Positions 31,304 to 43,477 of a stretch of 64,000 bases of DNA are shown piece by piece. The DNA comes from Bremia lactucae (lineage: Eukaryota > Oomycota > Peronosporomycetes > Peronosporales > Peronosporaceae). The position numbers were made by a program, and so were the translations under genes. Location of the stretch: positions 939,370-1,003,369 of the forward strand of contig NC_090620.1 in assembly GCF_004359215.1 (NCBI RefSeq). Reading direction: 5' to 3'. Each line of letters begins with the position of its first letter. Positions within the stretch are counted from its first letter, which is position 1. The notes below the pieces were generated by a model. The model did not search any database, had not been told where the DNA came from, and was given only the letters and a program-made list of their open reading frames with translations.

Positions 31304-31821
31304 GTACGGGGTGTCCCGTTACATGAGTATTTCTCTAAAAGAGTAATAACTAATATTATGTTCTATGAAAGTAAATAAGCAAAGAATTATAAGTAATTAT
31401 CTGTATTAATTTATTTATTATTTAACTTGATATTTCCAATATTATCAAATCTAATAAATTGATGCAATAAGTCATTAGTTCTATTTGTTGGTTGATCGAA
31501 GTGTAAAACCAACCCGCCAATCGTTATAAGACATTATTGTGCGGTGTGCAAGAAGGCGCCATACATTTTATGTTACTAATATCATAAGATCAGTAGTAGA
31601 TAGAAATTCGTTACGTAGGAATCTAAATAAATTAATACAGTTTTACTTTTTCCCTATTCTACAACCTTAGTCTAGACCTTCAAAGCTAAGTCCCCTTAGC
31701 TTCATAGAAACCTTCTTCTGTACTGTTGTGAGACGTGACGTTATGAGGCACCTCACCTACACTGTACTCTGTGTAAGGCTAACTAGTACTTATCAGTACT
31801 AGTGAAAGGTGTCCCGATACA
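31304..31821 (+). repeat. LTR family A, solo or 5'-LTR remnant
   Basis: From TACGGGGTGTCCCGTTACAT to CAGTACTAGTGAAAGGTGTC then CCGATACA. No primer binding site follows; its end is part of a tandem duplication instead. Confidence 0.8.
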
Positions 31822-32128
31822 TGTGAGGTCTACGTTTGAAATCTTCCCCGATTTATCCCCACTATCATTTCACCCTCACTAAGTCATGTGGGGTGAAATC
31901 CATACGAAGAGCGTCACATGGGGGTGAGATTAACATAATCGGGGGAGGGGCTATTCTAGTACTTATCAGTACTAGTGAAAGGTGTCCCGATACATGTGAG
32001 GTCTACGTTTGAAATCTTCCCCGATTTATCCCCACTATCATTTCACCCTCACTAAGTCATGTGGGGTGAAATCAATACGAAGAGCGTCACATGGGGGTGA
32101 GATTAACATAATCGGGGGAGGGGCTATT
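31783..32128. repeat. 173-bp direct tandem duplication
   Basis: CTAGTACTTATCAGTACTAG starts at 31783 and 31956. The two 173-bp units differ at one position that I can see (GAAATCCATACG against GAAATCAATACG). Each unit holds the last 39 bp of the LTR plus downstream sequence with imperfect inverted repeats (ATTTCACCC/GGGGTGAAAT, CCCCGATT/AATCGGGG). Confidence 0.95.
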
Positions 32129-32179
32129 CAAAATAGTCACGTGAGAATGAAATTAGCAAAGCTGGGTGGTAGGGTGATA

Positions 32180-32460
32180 TTATAAATGCCCTTAATATAT
32201 TAATAACTAACTATACGATGCGCCTCCTTGCGCACCGCCTAATCGTGTCCTGTAACGATCGGCGGGCTTGATTTAAACTTAAATCAACCAATAGAACTAA
32301 GGTCTTTTAGGTCAATATCACCAAATTTGTTAATATTAGAACTATTATGTCATAATGTATAAATCATATTAGTTTTGTACTTCTTTGTTTATTTCCTTTT
32401 ATAGGATATAATATTTATTATTCCTCGAATAGGAAAAAATATTTATGTAAAGGAACATCC
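32180..32460 (-). repeat. A3 3' LTR, truncated
   Basis: CTTAATATATTAATAACTAA to AATATTTATGTAAAGGAAC is the inverted first half of LTR A. CCTCCTTGCGCACCGCCTAA (about 32224-32243) is shared with 37332-37797. The other half is missing at the boundary with the tandem duplication. Confidence 0.8.
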
Positions 32461-32592
32461 CATTAGAACTCTACCCAAAACAACAGTCACTTTAGTGGCT
32501 GATTAGTGTGACAACGGGTATCTCTTTCTGTAAATTAGCACTCATTAGTTTTATCTCAATTCCAACTTTTAATTGCGTATATATCGAAACCC

Positions 32593-33597
32593 GTGCGCGT
32601 AGCCTGTGAAGCGGCAAAGCTGGCAGCTAGTCGGCTCCGTGCAGCTGCTAGTGATGCAAATGTTTCAGTAGACGCTATTGCGTCTACTGTGGGGAGTTCG
32701 CCACCTCATACTCTAATTGGAGGTGACTGGCACGAGTCGGCGTCATCGCCCGACTCGGTGACAACTATTAACGCCTCCAGTCCATCCGGGGCCGCGTCGG
32801 TTCAACCTACGGCTTCTAACGTGATATTTAAAGAGGTTCTGACGAAGGTTAGCTGCTCGTCCGACCCTTTTAATGCGGAAGCATCTTGTGATAACTTTAT
32901 GGACGATAATAACTCTGGTGATGTCAGAATGCGTCACCAGGAACGAAGCAAACAACTGGTGGTGCTAGTATGCATCACCAAGAACGAAGCAATCGTAAAG
33001 ATCACTCCGAGTGTTATGTGAGCGTGAGCATTTACATGAAACAATGGGAGAGGGACCGCGAATGCTTTGCGGCTCGCTCCCGAAAAGAAACCCTAATTGC
33101 CATCTTCGGGCAATTTAACGCGTTGGTCTAGTGTGACCAAAGACCGCTAAAAATATCCGTTATTCGACTCATCCAGGCTTCACAAGCCTGGTAAGGACGA
33201 AACGAAATCCTTCATCGATGCCTTTTTCAGGCATCGATGGTACATATACAAGCGTGCAAAAGAAGTCACTCCTTTGTTCCAATCTTGGGAATCATTCGTA
33301 AAGAATGCGCGAAGAATAGGCCGCGAATCCTATGCCGCGAGGCCTGGCTTTGCAAACTGGTTTCCGTGGCCGGTTTAAAAATTGGACCGTAGTCAGTGCA
33401 CGCCACAAGCTGCATCGATTGTCCAGAGAGGCAGGATAACCTTGCCTCTCGTGTGAAGACCCATGTCCGTGCTGCTTTAAGGGTGTCATTGGAGGAAGTG
33501 CATCTCTTGCGAGAGCGTAAAGGGATTGAGAACATCCAATCCTTTTATGAGCGGGGGAAGCGCTCATTCTCTGATAGACCCTTTGTGGATGAGTAAG
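32593..33597 (+). pseudogene. A3 antisense ORF (aORF-A)
   Basis: Runs on the plus strand, opposite to A3 pol. The first part (32593-33021, 142 codons) is Ala/Ser rich: EAAKLAASRLRAAASDANVS and DNFMDDNNSGDVRMRHQERS. After frameshifts comes the conserved core SFIDAFFRHRWYIYKRAKEV (about 33210-33270), then SWESFVKNARRIGRES, and a C-terminal end GIENIQSFYERGKRSFSDRP (to 33597). The HRWY box is at 33232-33243. The same core is found antisense in A2, A4 and C4. Function unknown; this copy is broken. Confidence 0.6.
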
Positions 33598-34420
33598 GGT
33601 TTTGACTTACTGTCGAACGAGACCCGGAACGTTCATCATTAGTTGGAAAAGAAGTTCCCAGATATTAGTGAGAGTGGATACTCTCGCCAATGAACGAAAT
33701 AATCGTTCGAACTCCCTTCACACTACGGTGGTTGAAGATGCGTTCAACTAGGAAAGCTTCTCACTACTTTAACCTGTCACATGATGTGGAGGAGGAGGAA
33801 AGATCGAGCTCGCCTCATTCGCCGAACCCGAGTAATCACTGTAATAGAAAAATTGTCCTCCGGTAATTACCGGAGAACGTTGATCACACACGATTCCGTC
33901 ATGGCGAGTTAGCGACGACGGTCGACGCTGTTTTTCTTCAACAGCTGCAAACCGTGCAAGTTGCGGTTGATCAACTGGCGTACGAACGAACGCATCAGTC
34001 TCTTCGAAATGGTGTGGTGACAGCTCGACAGGAGATTCAATCACTTAAGGTTGTAGTGAAACGTCTGATTCATGAGAACTAGACTCTGTCCCGAGACTAT
34101 CAGGTTTAGGCTCGAGACCATCAGGATGTTGCGCTTGCCCTGGACCGCGAGTGCTTGATTCGAACCGGAAGAAGCCCCGTACTGATGTCAGGGCAAAGAC
34201 GCCCGACATTAAACGTTGGATGCGTACGCATCCTACGAGACTGCTTGATCGTGCAATCAGAGCCTTGGCGATCCCATACACGAAACAGGCCGCTATACCT
34301 GAGTTGTAATTTTTTGCTGCTCGCATTTGTCACTACTTGTTTAGGAAGATTTAACGTAGACATCAACGGCTTAAATGAAGGACTTTGCTCTTTCGTTTAG
34401 TCAGATATCCGTTTCTCTCG
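33598..34420 (-). pseudogene. A3 integrase C-terminus and chromodomain region
   Basis: KKLQLRYSGLFRVWDRQGSD then RRMRTHPTFNVGRLCPDIS (34300 to 34180) is the post-core region of family A integrase. The chromodomain that should follow, down to about 33650, is degenerate. An acidic/Ser-Pro linker (DGLEPKPDSLGTESSSHESD) matches A2 at about 56270-56330. Confidence 0.7.
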
Positions 34421-34537
34421 GTCCACCGCATCAGCGATGGAATCCTGTACGAAACGAACCACTGCTTCTCTAGCCAGCAGGAATCCTCCTGCTGACTCAA
34501 TGTTTTCTGTTTCTAGTGTGCCCGGTTCGCACTGCGT

Positions 34538-35740
34538 TTATATATTTCTCCTCTCAGTGAGCATAAAATCGGGCCGGTGCGAAAGGGCATCAGCGACGAC
34601 ATTAAGTTGTCCTCGTTTGTGTTCAACGGAGAGACTAAACTCCGCGAGAAAAAGACAACCATCTCGCCATTCTTTGCGAGAGGTGAGGACTATTTTCAGC
34701 CGTGGGTAATGATGCATGGTCCGTATAACCACGAACGATTTATCTCCCAAGAGACAACCCTAAGCACAGCCAGTGCATATTTCATGGGAAGGGGTTCGCT
34801 GGCATGCACTGGATAGCTGACGCGACTGATAGCAGACGACGCGTTCTGCGCCGTCTGTGTCGTATTGCATTGACGCACAGGCGATCGCAAAATCGCTGGC
34901 GTCTCAGACCACATGAAGTGATCTATCTTGGTCCGCCATCACCAGGATTGGCGATCGCATAAAGCTTTACTTGATAACCTCAAAGGAACGCTGAAAAATC
35001 AGCGTTCCATGACCACTTAAGTTTTTCTTTAACAAAGAAGACAGATGTATTGTCATTTCGGCATAATTGCGAGAGTACTTGTGTAAGTACGCCGCTAAGC
35101 CGAGGAAGTTTTAAAATTCCTTCGTATCGACTGTCACAGGCCAGTCGATGATCGCCTGGATCTTTTCCGTATCAGGGCGTACACCGTGCTTACCCACGAT
35201 GCATTAAAGAAGTGGTATTTAGCCTGCAGCGAATATATACTTCTTGAGATTTACATACAACTCATGCTTACGCATTAGAGTAGGAACCTTTTGGACGTCG
35301 GTACGATGTAGTTTAACGTCCGACTTTCCGTTCATGTCTCTGCTATGAACGAAAACGTCATTAAATTAACTCAGTGCGAAATCCCGCACGATCTCAACAG
35401 ATTCGTTGTACATCTTTTAAATGTCGCACGGGTATTACAAAGTCCCTCGGTTATAACTAGCCACTCCCATTGCATTCTGCTTGGAGCGCTGACTGCTGTG
35501 CACGGGATATCCTGTTCAAGCATAAGGATCTGATAGAATCCATTCATCAGATCTATTGATGAAAAGATGGTACTCTTTGACATACCGTCAGTGATTATGT
35601 CTTTTTTTGGTATCGGCGGTTGAGCCGGTACCGCTGCAGCGTTTAATATATTGAACGCATGCACAATCCGCCACCCTCCGTTTGCTTTACTCACAAAGAA
35701 GGTCGGAGAGCTATGTTGGGAGGTTGAGTCCCTCACATGG
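34538..35740 (-). pseudogene. A3 reverse transcriptase and RNase H
   Basis: RT on 35736-35371: SQHSSPTFFVSKANGGWRIV, IPKKDIITDGMSKSTIFSSI and DLMNGFYQILMLEQDIPCTA; the YFDD box is lost in a decayed stretch. RNase H on 34915-34538 is broken; a ...KRGQLNVVADALSHRPDFM end is clear. Confidence 0.75.
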
Positions 35741-37331
35741 CTCGCTGCTAAGTGATCGACAAAGAACTTGTCAATCGCTAAGTTGCTACCGAGGCAATGG
35801 CCACTGCTTCATGACACAGTATTTCGAACCTGGAATCAGGTCCATTCCATTTCGAGTGCATTTAATTTAGCTAACTTGCACGGTATCGAATAAGAATTTG
35901 CATTCTCTAATTTGATCTATTACTTAAAGGATTTGTTTTTAACGACTCCTACGATTGAGACGTAAGCGTTCAATTCGAATTTTCTTATCAAAGACACTTT
36001 CGACCATCAATGAGCTGCTGAGAACCCGTTTGTTCTCAGGAAATACTATTGCCGGCCAATTATCGACCACGCAATTGTCATCTGTGACAAGTACGCAGAC
36101 TACACAAAAAACGTTTTGGTTCTAGCGTTAGTTATTGAGTAATCACCAAATTTAATTATAGAGGCACTATCCGATTAAGTGAATAGGCGCCTACACTTGA
36201 TTTGTTTGTACTAAGATATTCAATGTACCAGTTTCCTCTTAGAAGAAGGTTTCCGAAGGTACCTGGGAACCTTTGACCACAGGTTTCTGGGGATTTATCT
36301 ATCAATTTTGTTTGGAGAGTAACCTCCCTAATTGCCTCTAGCTAGTTGCGCAATCACAGCGAGATCCTCTACCGTTGACTCTCCAATTGATCTAGGACTT
36401 TCGCACTGTCACTTCTAGACAGGCGTTTCAAATTTTCATGAATGTTGCTTTCGAAGCAAGCATCCTTATTTCGTTCCACTCAACATGTTTAAGGGGTCGA
36501 ACTTCAACGCTGTATGTACGTGTCCTTAGCCGACGTTAACTATGTCCACGTCACAATGGTGGTGGACCTTCGACGCTGTATGTTCTTGTGCACAGCGTCG
36601 GAATCTAACTCCACTGTGTGATGGGTTGTAATTCTGATATCTTGTACAACCACCGTACCGCACGGGAGGCCATAGCACTCACTCGTAGGGCATCCACACG
36701 CTTGTATCAGCTATAAGACGTTCATCAGATGGCCATCTGATGAATGATAGGCAGGCATCGTCACCGCTTAATGCTGCCAGATTATGCATGGCTTGTACTT
36801 TCTGAGCCATGGTAATCCAAGGATGACATCACATTTGTCATCCAAAGCCTGAAAAATGAAATCACAACCGTACTATGTACCCTTAAACATGTATGGTATA
36901 CCAACTACACGTTTCTAGCTATTACAGATGCGCATGTTGCTAGGCGCACTGTCATCCTCGTTAGAGGTATGTCGCGCTCAACGAACTCGAGCCTGCGATC
37001 TTCTAGCGATTGCGTCGAATGAAATGGTTCGACGCCCTTGCTGGTGAAGCAAGGCTACTTTTTCGGGCCCGGCTGATTTCAAGTTTGTATGAATTCGACT
37101 TTACCCGCATGCTAATCGTCTCTTCGTAGAGCGAACAATATGGCAGATGGCCCACCTTCGACCGAACTCATGTGTTGAACCGCTCTCCATTCAAGATCAT
37201 TCAAATAAGTAAACCTTATACGAGTTGTGTGAAAGCCATCTGGAGTGGTTCGGAAGCTTCCTCCTTCTATAACACATCCATGTTATATGGACGTGAGTCT
37301 GCCGGTCGACGGACGACGAGGTGATACCAGG
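35741..37331 (-). pseudogene. A3 gag, protease and linker, heavily decayed
   Basis: No long frame. The region is collinear at nucleotide level with A1 2400-4690 and with A2 50650-53300 (for example the stretch around 36660-36860 matches 3120-3320). The gag leader 37120-37320 shares AATGGAGAGCGGT and AAGAGACGATTA (minus strand) with the A4 leader. Confidence 0.65.
37321..37329 (-). promoter_or_regulatory. A3 primer binding site
   Basis: Minus strand: LTR end GTTACA, CC, then TGGTATCAC. One base differs from the TGGTAGCAC of the other elements; TGGTATCA is the common plant-type initiator Met site. Confidence 0.65.
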
Positions 37332-37797
37332 TGTAACGGGGCATCTTTTGCTAATATACTCGCCAGCCTACATTGATGACTATGAAGGTTAGGTGGGTCA
37401 ATTTCTTCACGTACACGACGCGCAGAGAAAGGTTGTAAGCAGCAAAGAAATTTGCTCTACTGAGGGATAATACTAAGGCTCTAGTATAGCGAAAAGCAAA
37501 ACTGTATTAATATTTTTATGACCCTTCGTAACGATTCACTATCTTCTAACTTTCATATATTAATAATTAACTATGCAATTCGCCTCCTTGCGCACCGCCT
37601 AATCGTGTCTTGTAACGATTGGCGTTGATTTTATCAAATCAACCGATTAATAGAACTAATGTCTCATTTGTCAATATCACCAAATTTGGTAAGATTGAAA
37701 CTGTTAACTCAAAACTAACAAAAGATAATTGTTTTGTACTTCGTTATCTTTTTCCTCTTATAGAAAATAATATATATGCAGCGGGACACCCCGTTAC
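37332..37797 (-). repeat. LTR family A, 5' LTR of A3
   Basis: 466 bp with ends TGTAACGGGGCATC and CACCCCGTTACA, in inverted orientation. Shares CGCCTCCTTGCGCACCGCCT with the 3' LTR fragment and contains ATATTAATAATTAACTATGC. Confidence 0.85.
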
Positions 37798-38737
37798 ACG
37801 GGACCATTAACGACAGCAACTCCTTGTGAGATGGCTGTATCAATGACAACGGCGCAGGCGTGCGGCAAACAGCCGTGTCTTGCCTCATCGGAAACACTTC
37901 ATCGTATTTTCTGACTGCAAAAGTACCGGCGCAAAGGGTTGCCGCGACACAAAAGATCTCGATTGCGTCGATCTCCATTGGCTCTGGAGCAGATACCTGG
38001 TGACGTAGTGACGCTGCATGTAAGTATGACGACGCGACAACGTAATCATCACAAACCGCGAGGGCAAATGCTACTTCAAGGGTCTTCTGCTTAGCACGCG
38101 TGAGGCAGTAACGTGTCATGCCATTCTTTATACCAAAGACGAAGACAATGACTTGCGACGCCATGTATCGGCTGCGTGATGATACACGAAGCAAGGTGGC
38201 GTGTCTTCTACGCATAGACAGTTTGTCCCGTTAAAGGGAGAAGAAGTCTGCACGCAAACGAGACTCGTTTTGGGGGGCTCGAATGCCAGTCGCAAGTCAC
38301 ACTGGATGGCGCCCAGCCTGGAAGACGTGAACTCAACACGACGCGTTTCCTAAACGCTATTGCAATGTCAATATCGCGAGTCCATACATTGAGAGGAAGG
38401 CAATCGGGACCATCATCGGATTACGTCGACGTCTCCATCTTTGATAGCGTTGTGCTGCGAAGTGCGCGAGGGAGTCGATACTCGCCGATTCGTTACGGCA
38501 AGCTCGCGCATTATGCAGTCTTGGATAGCGACTCGCTGTCAGTCGGGCGTCGCTGTGCTCAGCAGCGAGGTCACGACGATCTCCCAAGATACCACCGCGA
38601 GGCAGTTTAGTGCCTGCCAATCCACCGAGATGAGGTGAAGGAAGTCGGCATGCTCCAGCAAAATCCGCCGGAGTCACTGAAGATTCGTCCATGCTCATCT
38701 TAATTCGGGTCATTCGAACTGCCATAAACTTAGACAT
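37798..38737 (-). pseudogene. gag fragment of a further gypsy family
   Basis: Minus strand 38215-37800: MASQVIVFVFGIKNGMTRYC, then AFALAVCDDYVVASSYLHAA and APEPMEIDAIE. This combination (a FVFGxKxGMTRYCLTRA box and a PMEIDAIE tail) is a common gypsy gag type in oomycetes, different from the A, C and D gags here. 38737-38357 holds another minus frame (MSKFMAVRMTRIKMSMDESS), which may be its N-terminal part but is not clearly recognisable. Confidence 0.5.
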
Positions 38738-38910
38738 TTTCTATATTTAAGCTTTTCGGTAGACGCGAATACTGCGGCCTGCTAGAAGCATTGAAATGCT
38801 GCTGTCTCAACAGCTCAAATTGTTGAAAACCTGTTCTCTCACCTCTGCATGTTGAGAGCCAACAATCGACTAGGATTTTAGTGACAATTTATTTTCCACA
38901 ATAATTGTTT

Positions 38911-40620
38911 AGGTGATGGGGTTAGCCTCATTCCTGGGGGCACTTTCACACAATTTATGCGTTTGGGGAGCAACTTTCGTCAAAAGACCTGCAATTTGTT
39001 TTGACATTGCTGGATCAGTAGGGCGCTCCCCACCAACTGACCCTAGCCGTTTTTTACGCCTCGCATTGCGATTCTGCAACAGCGTCGGATCTGCGTCCTC
39101 CGCTTTTTAAGCGGGAGGTCGATCGGCTCGCTCAGTGTTTCTAGGCAGTGGGCGTGGGGCACTTCATTCATAGGTGTTGTAGACCGACTGCATTTTGCAA
39201 TCGTTTGCAATTTGAAGAGCGTAGTTCCTCGCTCTCCATATACGAGAGGTCCATAGGTGCTGGACTCATGTTTCCTGTCGTCGATTTGGACGTAAACGAG
39301 TGGACGTATCGTCCAATTATCTCTTGGAGGCCATTTGCACATTCCGTCTTAACAATTATAATAGATTGTTCAAATGTTTACGTCTTTAACCGGGTTTCAA
39401 ATGAACCAAACACGGATATCAAATTTGTTGGCGAAATTGGATTTCGGAAGTTTACCGGGAAACCTGTGGAGTTAAAATATTGTGTCCATAAAGACGCGAG
39501 CACATCCATCGGCTGTGGTCGACTTCGGGAGTGCAACAAGATAATCATCGGGCTCAATCGACAAGAATAGTGGCTTTCCGAAGACGAAGTCCATTGAAAC
39601 ATACTACCATCACTCTGTTAAAACAGGCTGAGGCGTTAAATGAGCGCGGGATTAAGGGCTAGGTTTCACCCGTTGCCAAACCTAACAAGCAGGTATGTAT
39701 TTGCGTGCAAACTTATACTGGCGAGGCTTGTTCTAGTCGCGACTTACTGTGAAGAAAGTCTTCCCCCGTCCACGATGCCCCTTTATTGGAACATATGATG
39801 CGCAAGCGAAAATCATTGAGATCAGGAACGACGAGACGAGGTGTTTCGCCGACAATGACCGTGTAATACAGCAACCCATTGCGTGTTGTGAATCGATCTG
39901 GCAAAGATGATTCACTGTCGATAAACACTGAAGGATTATTGTTATGGATTTTGAGGCGTTTCATCGAATCTCTAGTAGTCTTGTTTTTGTATGCTCTCTT
40001 ATCGGGCCAGTTGTTAGTAACGACAAACACTTATTAGTGTTGCAACTGTCGGCTTATCTGCATTGTTGATAGGCGCCGCCACTCAAAGTTAGGCCGGCGC
40101 GAAATCGCATCTGCGACGAAAATATGTTCGTCTTGGCTTACATTCCATCGTAAGTTTAAATTTCGTGAAGAAATACGACCACCTCGCTCTTCTTTGCGAG
40201 GGATGTGGATTGCTTAAGGCCGTGCGCAAATACGCATTGTCCGTGTAAATAATTTACGATCATTATTTCAAAAAATATACTCTACGCTTAGCCAGTGCAT
40301 ATTCATGGCAAGACCATGCATCGGATTTTTACGATCAGCTGGTTGGAGCTGACGCGACTGATAGCAGACGACACCCTTTGTGTCGCTTTGTCACTTTGTG
40401 TTAACGCAGCCGATTGCAAAATTGCTAGCGTCACAGACCACAAGAAATTGTCTGTCTTGGTCTTCAATCGCCAAGATCGACGATTGCATCAAGCGTTGCT
40501 TGACATCTTATATGGAACGCTGACGATTAGCGTTCCATAACCACTACATCTTTTTAAGTAGAGAAGTGAGATGTACCGTTATTTCGGCATGGTTGCACAA
40601 CTACGTATGCAAGTACGCCG
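38911..40620 (-). pseudogene. Scrambled family A fragment (A5): RNase H, integrase, gag
   Basis: Minus strand, right to left: RNase H remnants (about 40550-40100); integrase zinc-domain part with PDRFTTRNGLLYYTVIVGET and PRLVVPDLNDFRLRI (40030 to 39713); integrase core remnants to about 39300; then, out of order, gag nucleocapsid sequence (about 39250-38911) matching A2 51270-51560. Gag should precede pol, so this is a junction of two pieces or a rearrangement. Confidence 0.6.
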
Positions 40621-40944
40621 CTGGCCTGATACACAAACATCTAGCAGCGTCATCAATATATATATCGTGACCTCAATTCTAATGGTGCAACCTCAAACAT
40701 AGGTATAATTACATAAGTATGTTTACTGCAGTATCCAATAGGCGGATGCTGCGAGTCATTAATTATCGGTCTATACTGTTGGAGTGTCAGACTCAATGAC
40801 AATAGCTAATAATAAGCCCACCTACATTGAAGGGGCACCCAGGTGCATGGAAAAACAAAATAATAACCGTGTTGATTCAATAAAAATAGAGCGCTTTATC
40901 GAAGCTATCGATTGTAAGACGATAACGGGCTCTCACCCTTGACA
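40621..40944. other. Unassigned; possible LTR at 40777-40944
   Basis: TGTTGGAGTGTCAGACTCAA at 40777 to CTCACCCTTGACA at 40944, followed by CC and TGGTAGCAC (40947-40955), has the form of a short LTR followed by a primer binding site. It does not match families A-D. No second copy or target duplication is seen. Confidence 0.35.
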
Positions 40945-41109
40945 CCTGGTAGCACGCCTATGAATGGAGAGCGGTCCAACGCATGAATTCGGCACGTAGG
41001 CGGTCCAGCCATTAGCGCCATATGAATCGCTCTACAAAGAGACGATTATCATGCGAGTATAGCCGCGCGGGGCCCAAGAAAAGTTACCTTGCTTCACTAG
41101 GATGGGCAC

Positions 41110-41850
41110 TACAGCTCGTATTTCAAGTAAAATTAACTAGTTCGTCAAGCCGGGCCTCGTAGCCTATGCTTTGCACGTTTTGAACAAATGCTTCCCAAGC
41201 TTAAGACAAAGGAGTAGCATCCTTTGCACGCTTGCGGGTGTACCATCGATTCCTTCTTTCGCCATCGATGAACTATTCAGTATCGTCCTTCCATGGCAAC
41301 CAGGTTCTTTTCGGGAGCGAACCTCAACACATTGCAATCCCTCTCCCGTTGGTTATTGTTAAAATTCAAGCTAAAATTACGCTCGAAGTGATCTTACGAT
41401 CACTTCGTTCCTAGTGATTCACATTAGCATCACCAGTAGCATTCTTTTCGAAGTGACCCTTAAGATAACTTCGTACCTGGTGATGCATTTGGCATCACCA
41501 GAGTTATCGTCGTGCATGGACTCATCACAAAATGAGTCAATACCAAAAGAATTTAACATGTTAAATAACGTCGACATGACGTCTTGGGTTGTCACGTCAG
41601 AACCGTTAGGTTTGCCGGGCGCATTCCAGATGAACGGAGACCTTAACAGTGGTCACGTAGTCGGACGATGACACTGGCTCTTACCAATCAACTCCAATTG
41701 GAGAAATAGTTGACGATCGCCCCACAGTAGACGCAAAAGCGTCTACTGAAAAATTCTTTTTACAAGCAGCTACCCTAGTTTATATAGCTGCCAGCTTTGC
41801 GGCGTCACAGGTTACGCGCACGGGCTTCGTCACCTTGCGCCAAACAACAA
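41110..41850 (-). pseudogene. A4 antisense ORF (aORF-A)
   Basis: Minus strand: FIDG...RNRWYTRKRAKDATPL, then AWEAFVQNVQSIGYEARLDE (about 41260-41130), the conserved core of the antisense protein, with two stop codons. The N-terminal Ala-rich region (CDAAKLAAI-like) lies near 41770-41810. Confidence 0.55.
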
Positions 41851-41950
41851 GTTAGAATTAAAATGAACAGTGCTATTACAGAGAGAGAGACACTACTACT
41901 CTCGGTCACTCTACATCAGTCACTTTAGTGACTGATAGTTAAGGGGTTAA

Positions 41951-42448
41951 TGCACCGGGGTAGTCCGTTACATAACTATTATCTTGAATAATAGGAATAT
42001 ATTAGGAAGCACAAAAAAACATATTTTATTAATTTTGTTTAAACAATTCGAATATTACCAAATTTGGTAATATTGACTCAACAAGACAATTGCTCTGATG
42101 ATTTTCTATTTTAACTTTTGATCAACCCCACTAATCGTTACAAGACACGATTAGGCGGTGCGCAAGGAGGCGCTTTACATAGTAAGTCAATAATATGTTA
42201 AAGTCAGTAGGTAGAAGATCTTTACGAAGGAACTTAATATATTGATTAGTTTTGCTTTTGCTCTATAGTAAAACCTTAGTATCGACCTCTAGTAGCTAAG
42301 AGTCGACCTCTATTAGCTAAGACCTCTTAACTCCTTGAAGCCTTTGCACGTCAGTGTACATGAAGTAATCGAGACACCTCACCTTCACTGTTATCAGTAT
42401 AAGTTGGCTTGTACCGGTATCAGTCCTAGCGAAAGGTGCCCCGTTATA
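41951..42448 (+). repeat. LTR family A, 3' LTR of A4
   Basis: 498 bp, TGCACCGGGGTAGTCCGTTA to AGCGAAAGGTGCCCCGTTATA. Contains TTACCAAATTTGGTAATATT and the family A block CAAGACACGATTAGGCGGTG. Confidence 0.8.
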
Positions 42449-43477
42449 ATTTGAAACTATTTTTTTAAGTCAGGTCTGAGGTACGTCGTAATTTTGTTAG
42501 ATTAAACACATTTTTACTTTTTTCCTAAACAAAGCACCACGTAATTTTGTGTTGTTTATAAGTTTCGCTTATTAACTTATATTTTTTTCACACGTCGTGC
42601 ACGTGAGGTATTCTGAGGTACTTTGCCAACATAGTTAACAGAGAAGGTTAGCAGGCTTTAAAAGAGTACCAGCTTGAGTGCTCCGTATTAATACTCTAAT
42701 TCTTCTTGACTTTTAAATTTTGATGTGTGCAATTTCGTCGACAAAAATTTGAGCCAAAAACATTTTTCTTTTTTATTGAAAATCGAAGGAAAACTGTGCG
42801 TTTGAATTTGTGACGATGCGCATAATAACCTTTTGCCTTAAGTGTGACATGAATTACTCTTTAAAATTACACAAATTGTTGTTGCCTGCACGTATTTTGT
42901 ATATTAGTTTTTAACTCTCTAAATATTGTACTCTAATGCACTTTCACAGATTCATTGCGCCTTTGATGACCGATCGAGCTATCGTCGTTTAATTCAGATA
43001 CATGTACACGAACGTTTCCGTGATCACATGAAAAGAGGGGTTCAAGTAAAATAAGAAATTGATCATAATACGGTGTTATTCAATTACAGTCCTTTCTGTG
43101 ATAACTTATAGCCATGATGGACACACTTTCCTATATGCTATCAGATGTTATTAGTTTTATTAAATATACTGTAGTAGCGTCAGACATATGCTGTAGTAAA
43201 ATAAATTAATCAGGGGATCAAAAAAGCGAAAAACTACCAGAACAACCACTCCACTTCTACCCTTAACTCAAAATTTACCCGAAACCAGCAAAAAAGGCAG
43301 CCCCAGAGAACCCAGAGGTCGTCAGGCTACCAATACAGGCCCATTGTTTCCAAACCTGGTTCAGGTTGTACCTCAAGGTCTGAGACACGTAGCCATCCTG
43401 TTTTTTTTTGCTGGGGTTGGTGTTCTTTGTGGAGAACAAGGTATGACAATATTTTTGCTGACTTTTAATTTCACTCT
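42449..43477. other. AT-rich stretch left of the transposase
   Basis: About 1 kb with no ORF above noise. It probably includes the 5' end of the pogo-like element, but no terminal inverted repeat could be identified. Confidence 0.4.

Larger units (their letters stand above)
32180..37797 (-). mobile_element. Ty3/gypsy family A element A3
   Basis: Minus-strand element: 5' LTR 37332-37797, degenerate gag, RT, RNase H, integrase C-terminus and a truncated 3' LTR at 32180-32460. The integrase core is deleted between about 34400 and 34540. An antisense ORF lies on the plus strand next to the 3' LTR. Confidence 0.85.
40945..42448 (+). mobile_element. Deleted family A derivative A4
   Basis: Primer site and gag leader (40945-41100, AATGGAGAGCGGTCCAACGC shared with A3), then directly the antisense-ORF region (about 41110-41850), purine tract AAGGGG and LTR A 41951-42448. 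Almost all of gag and all of pol are absent. Confidence 0.65.
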
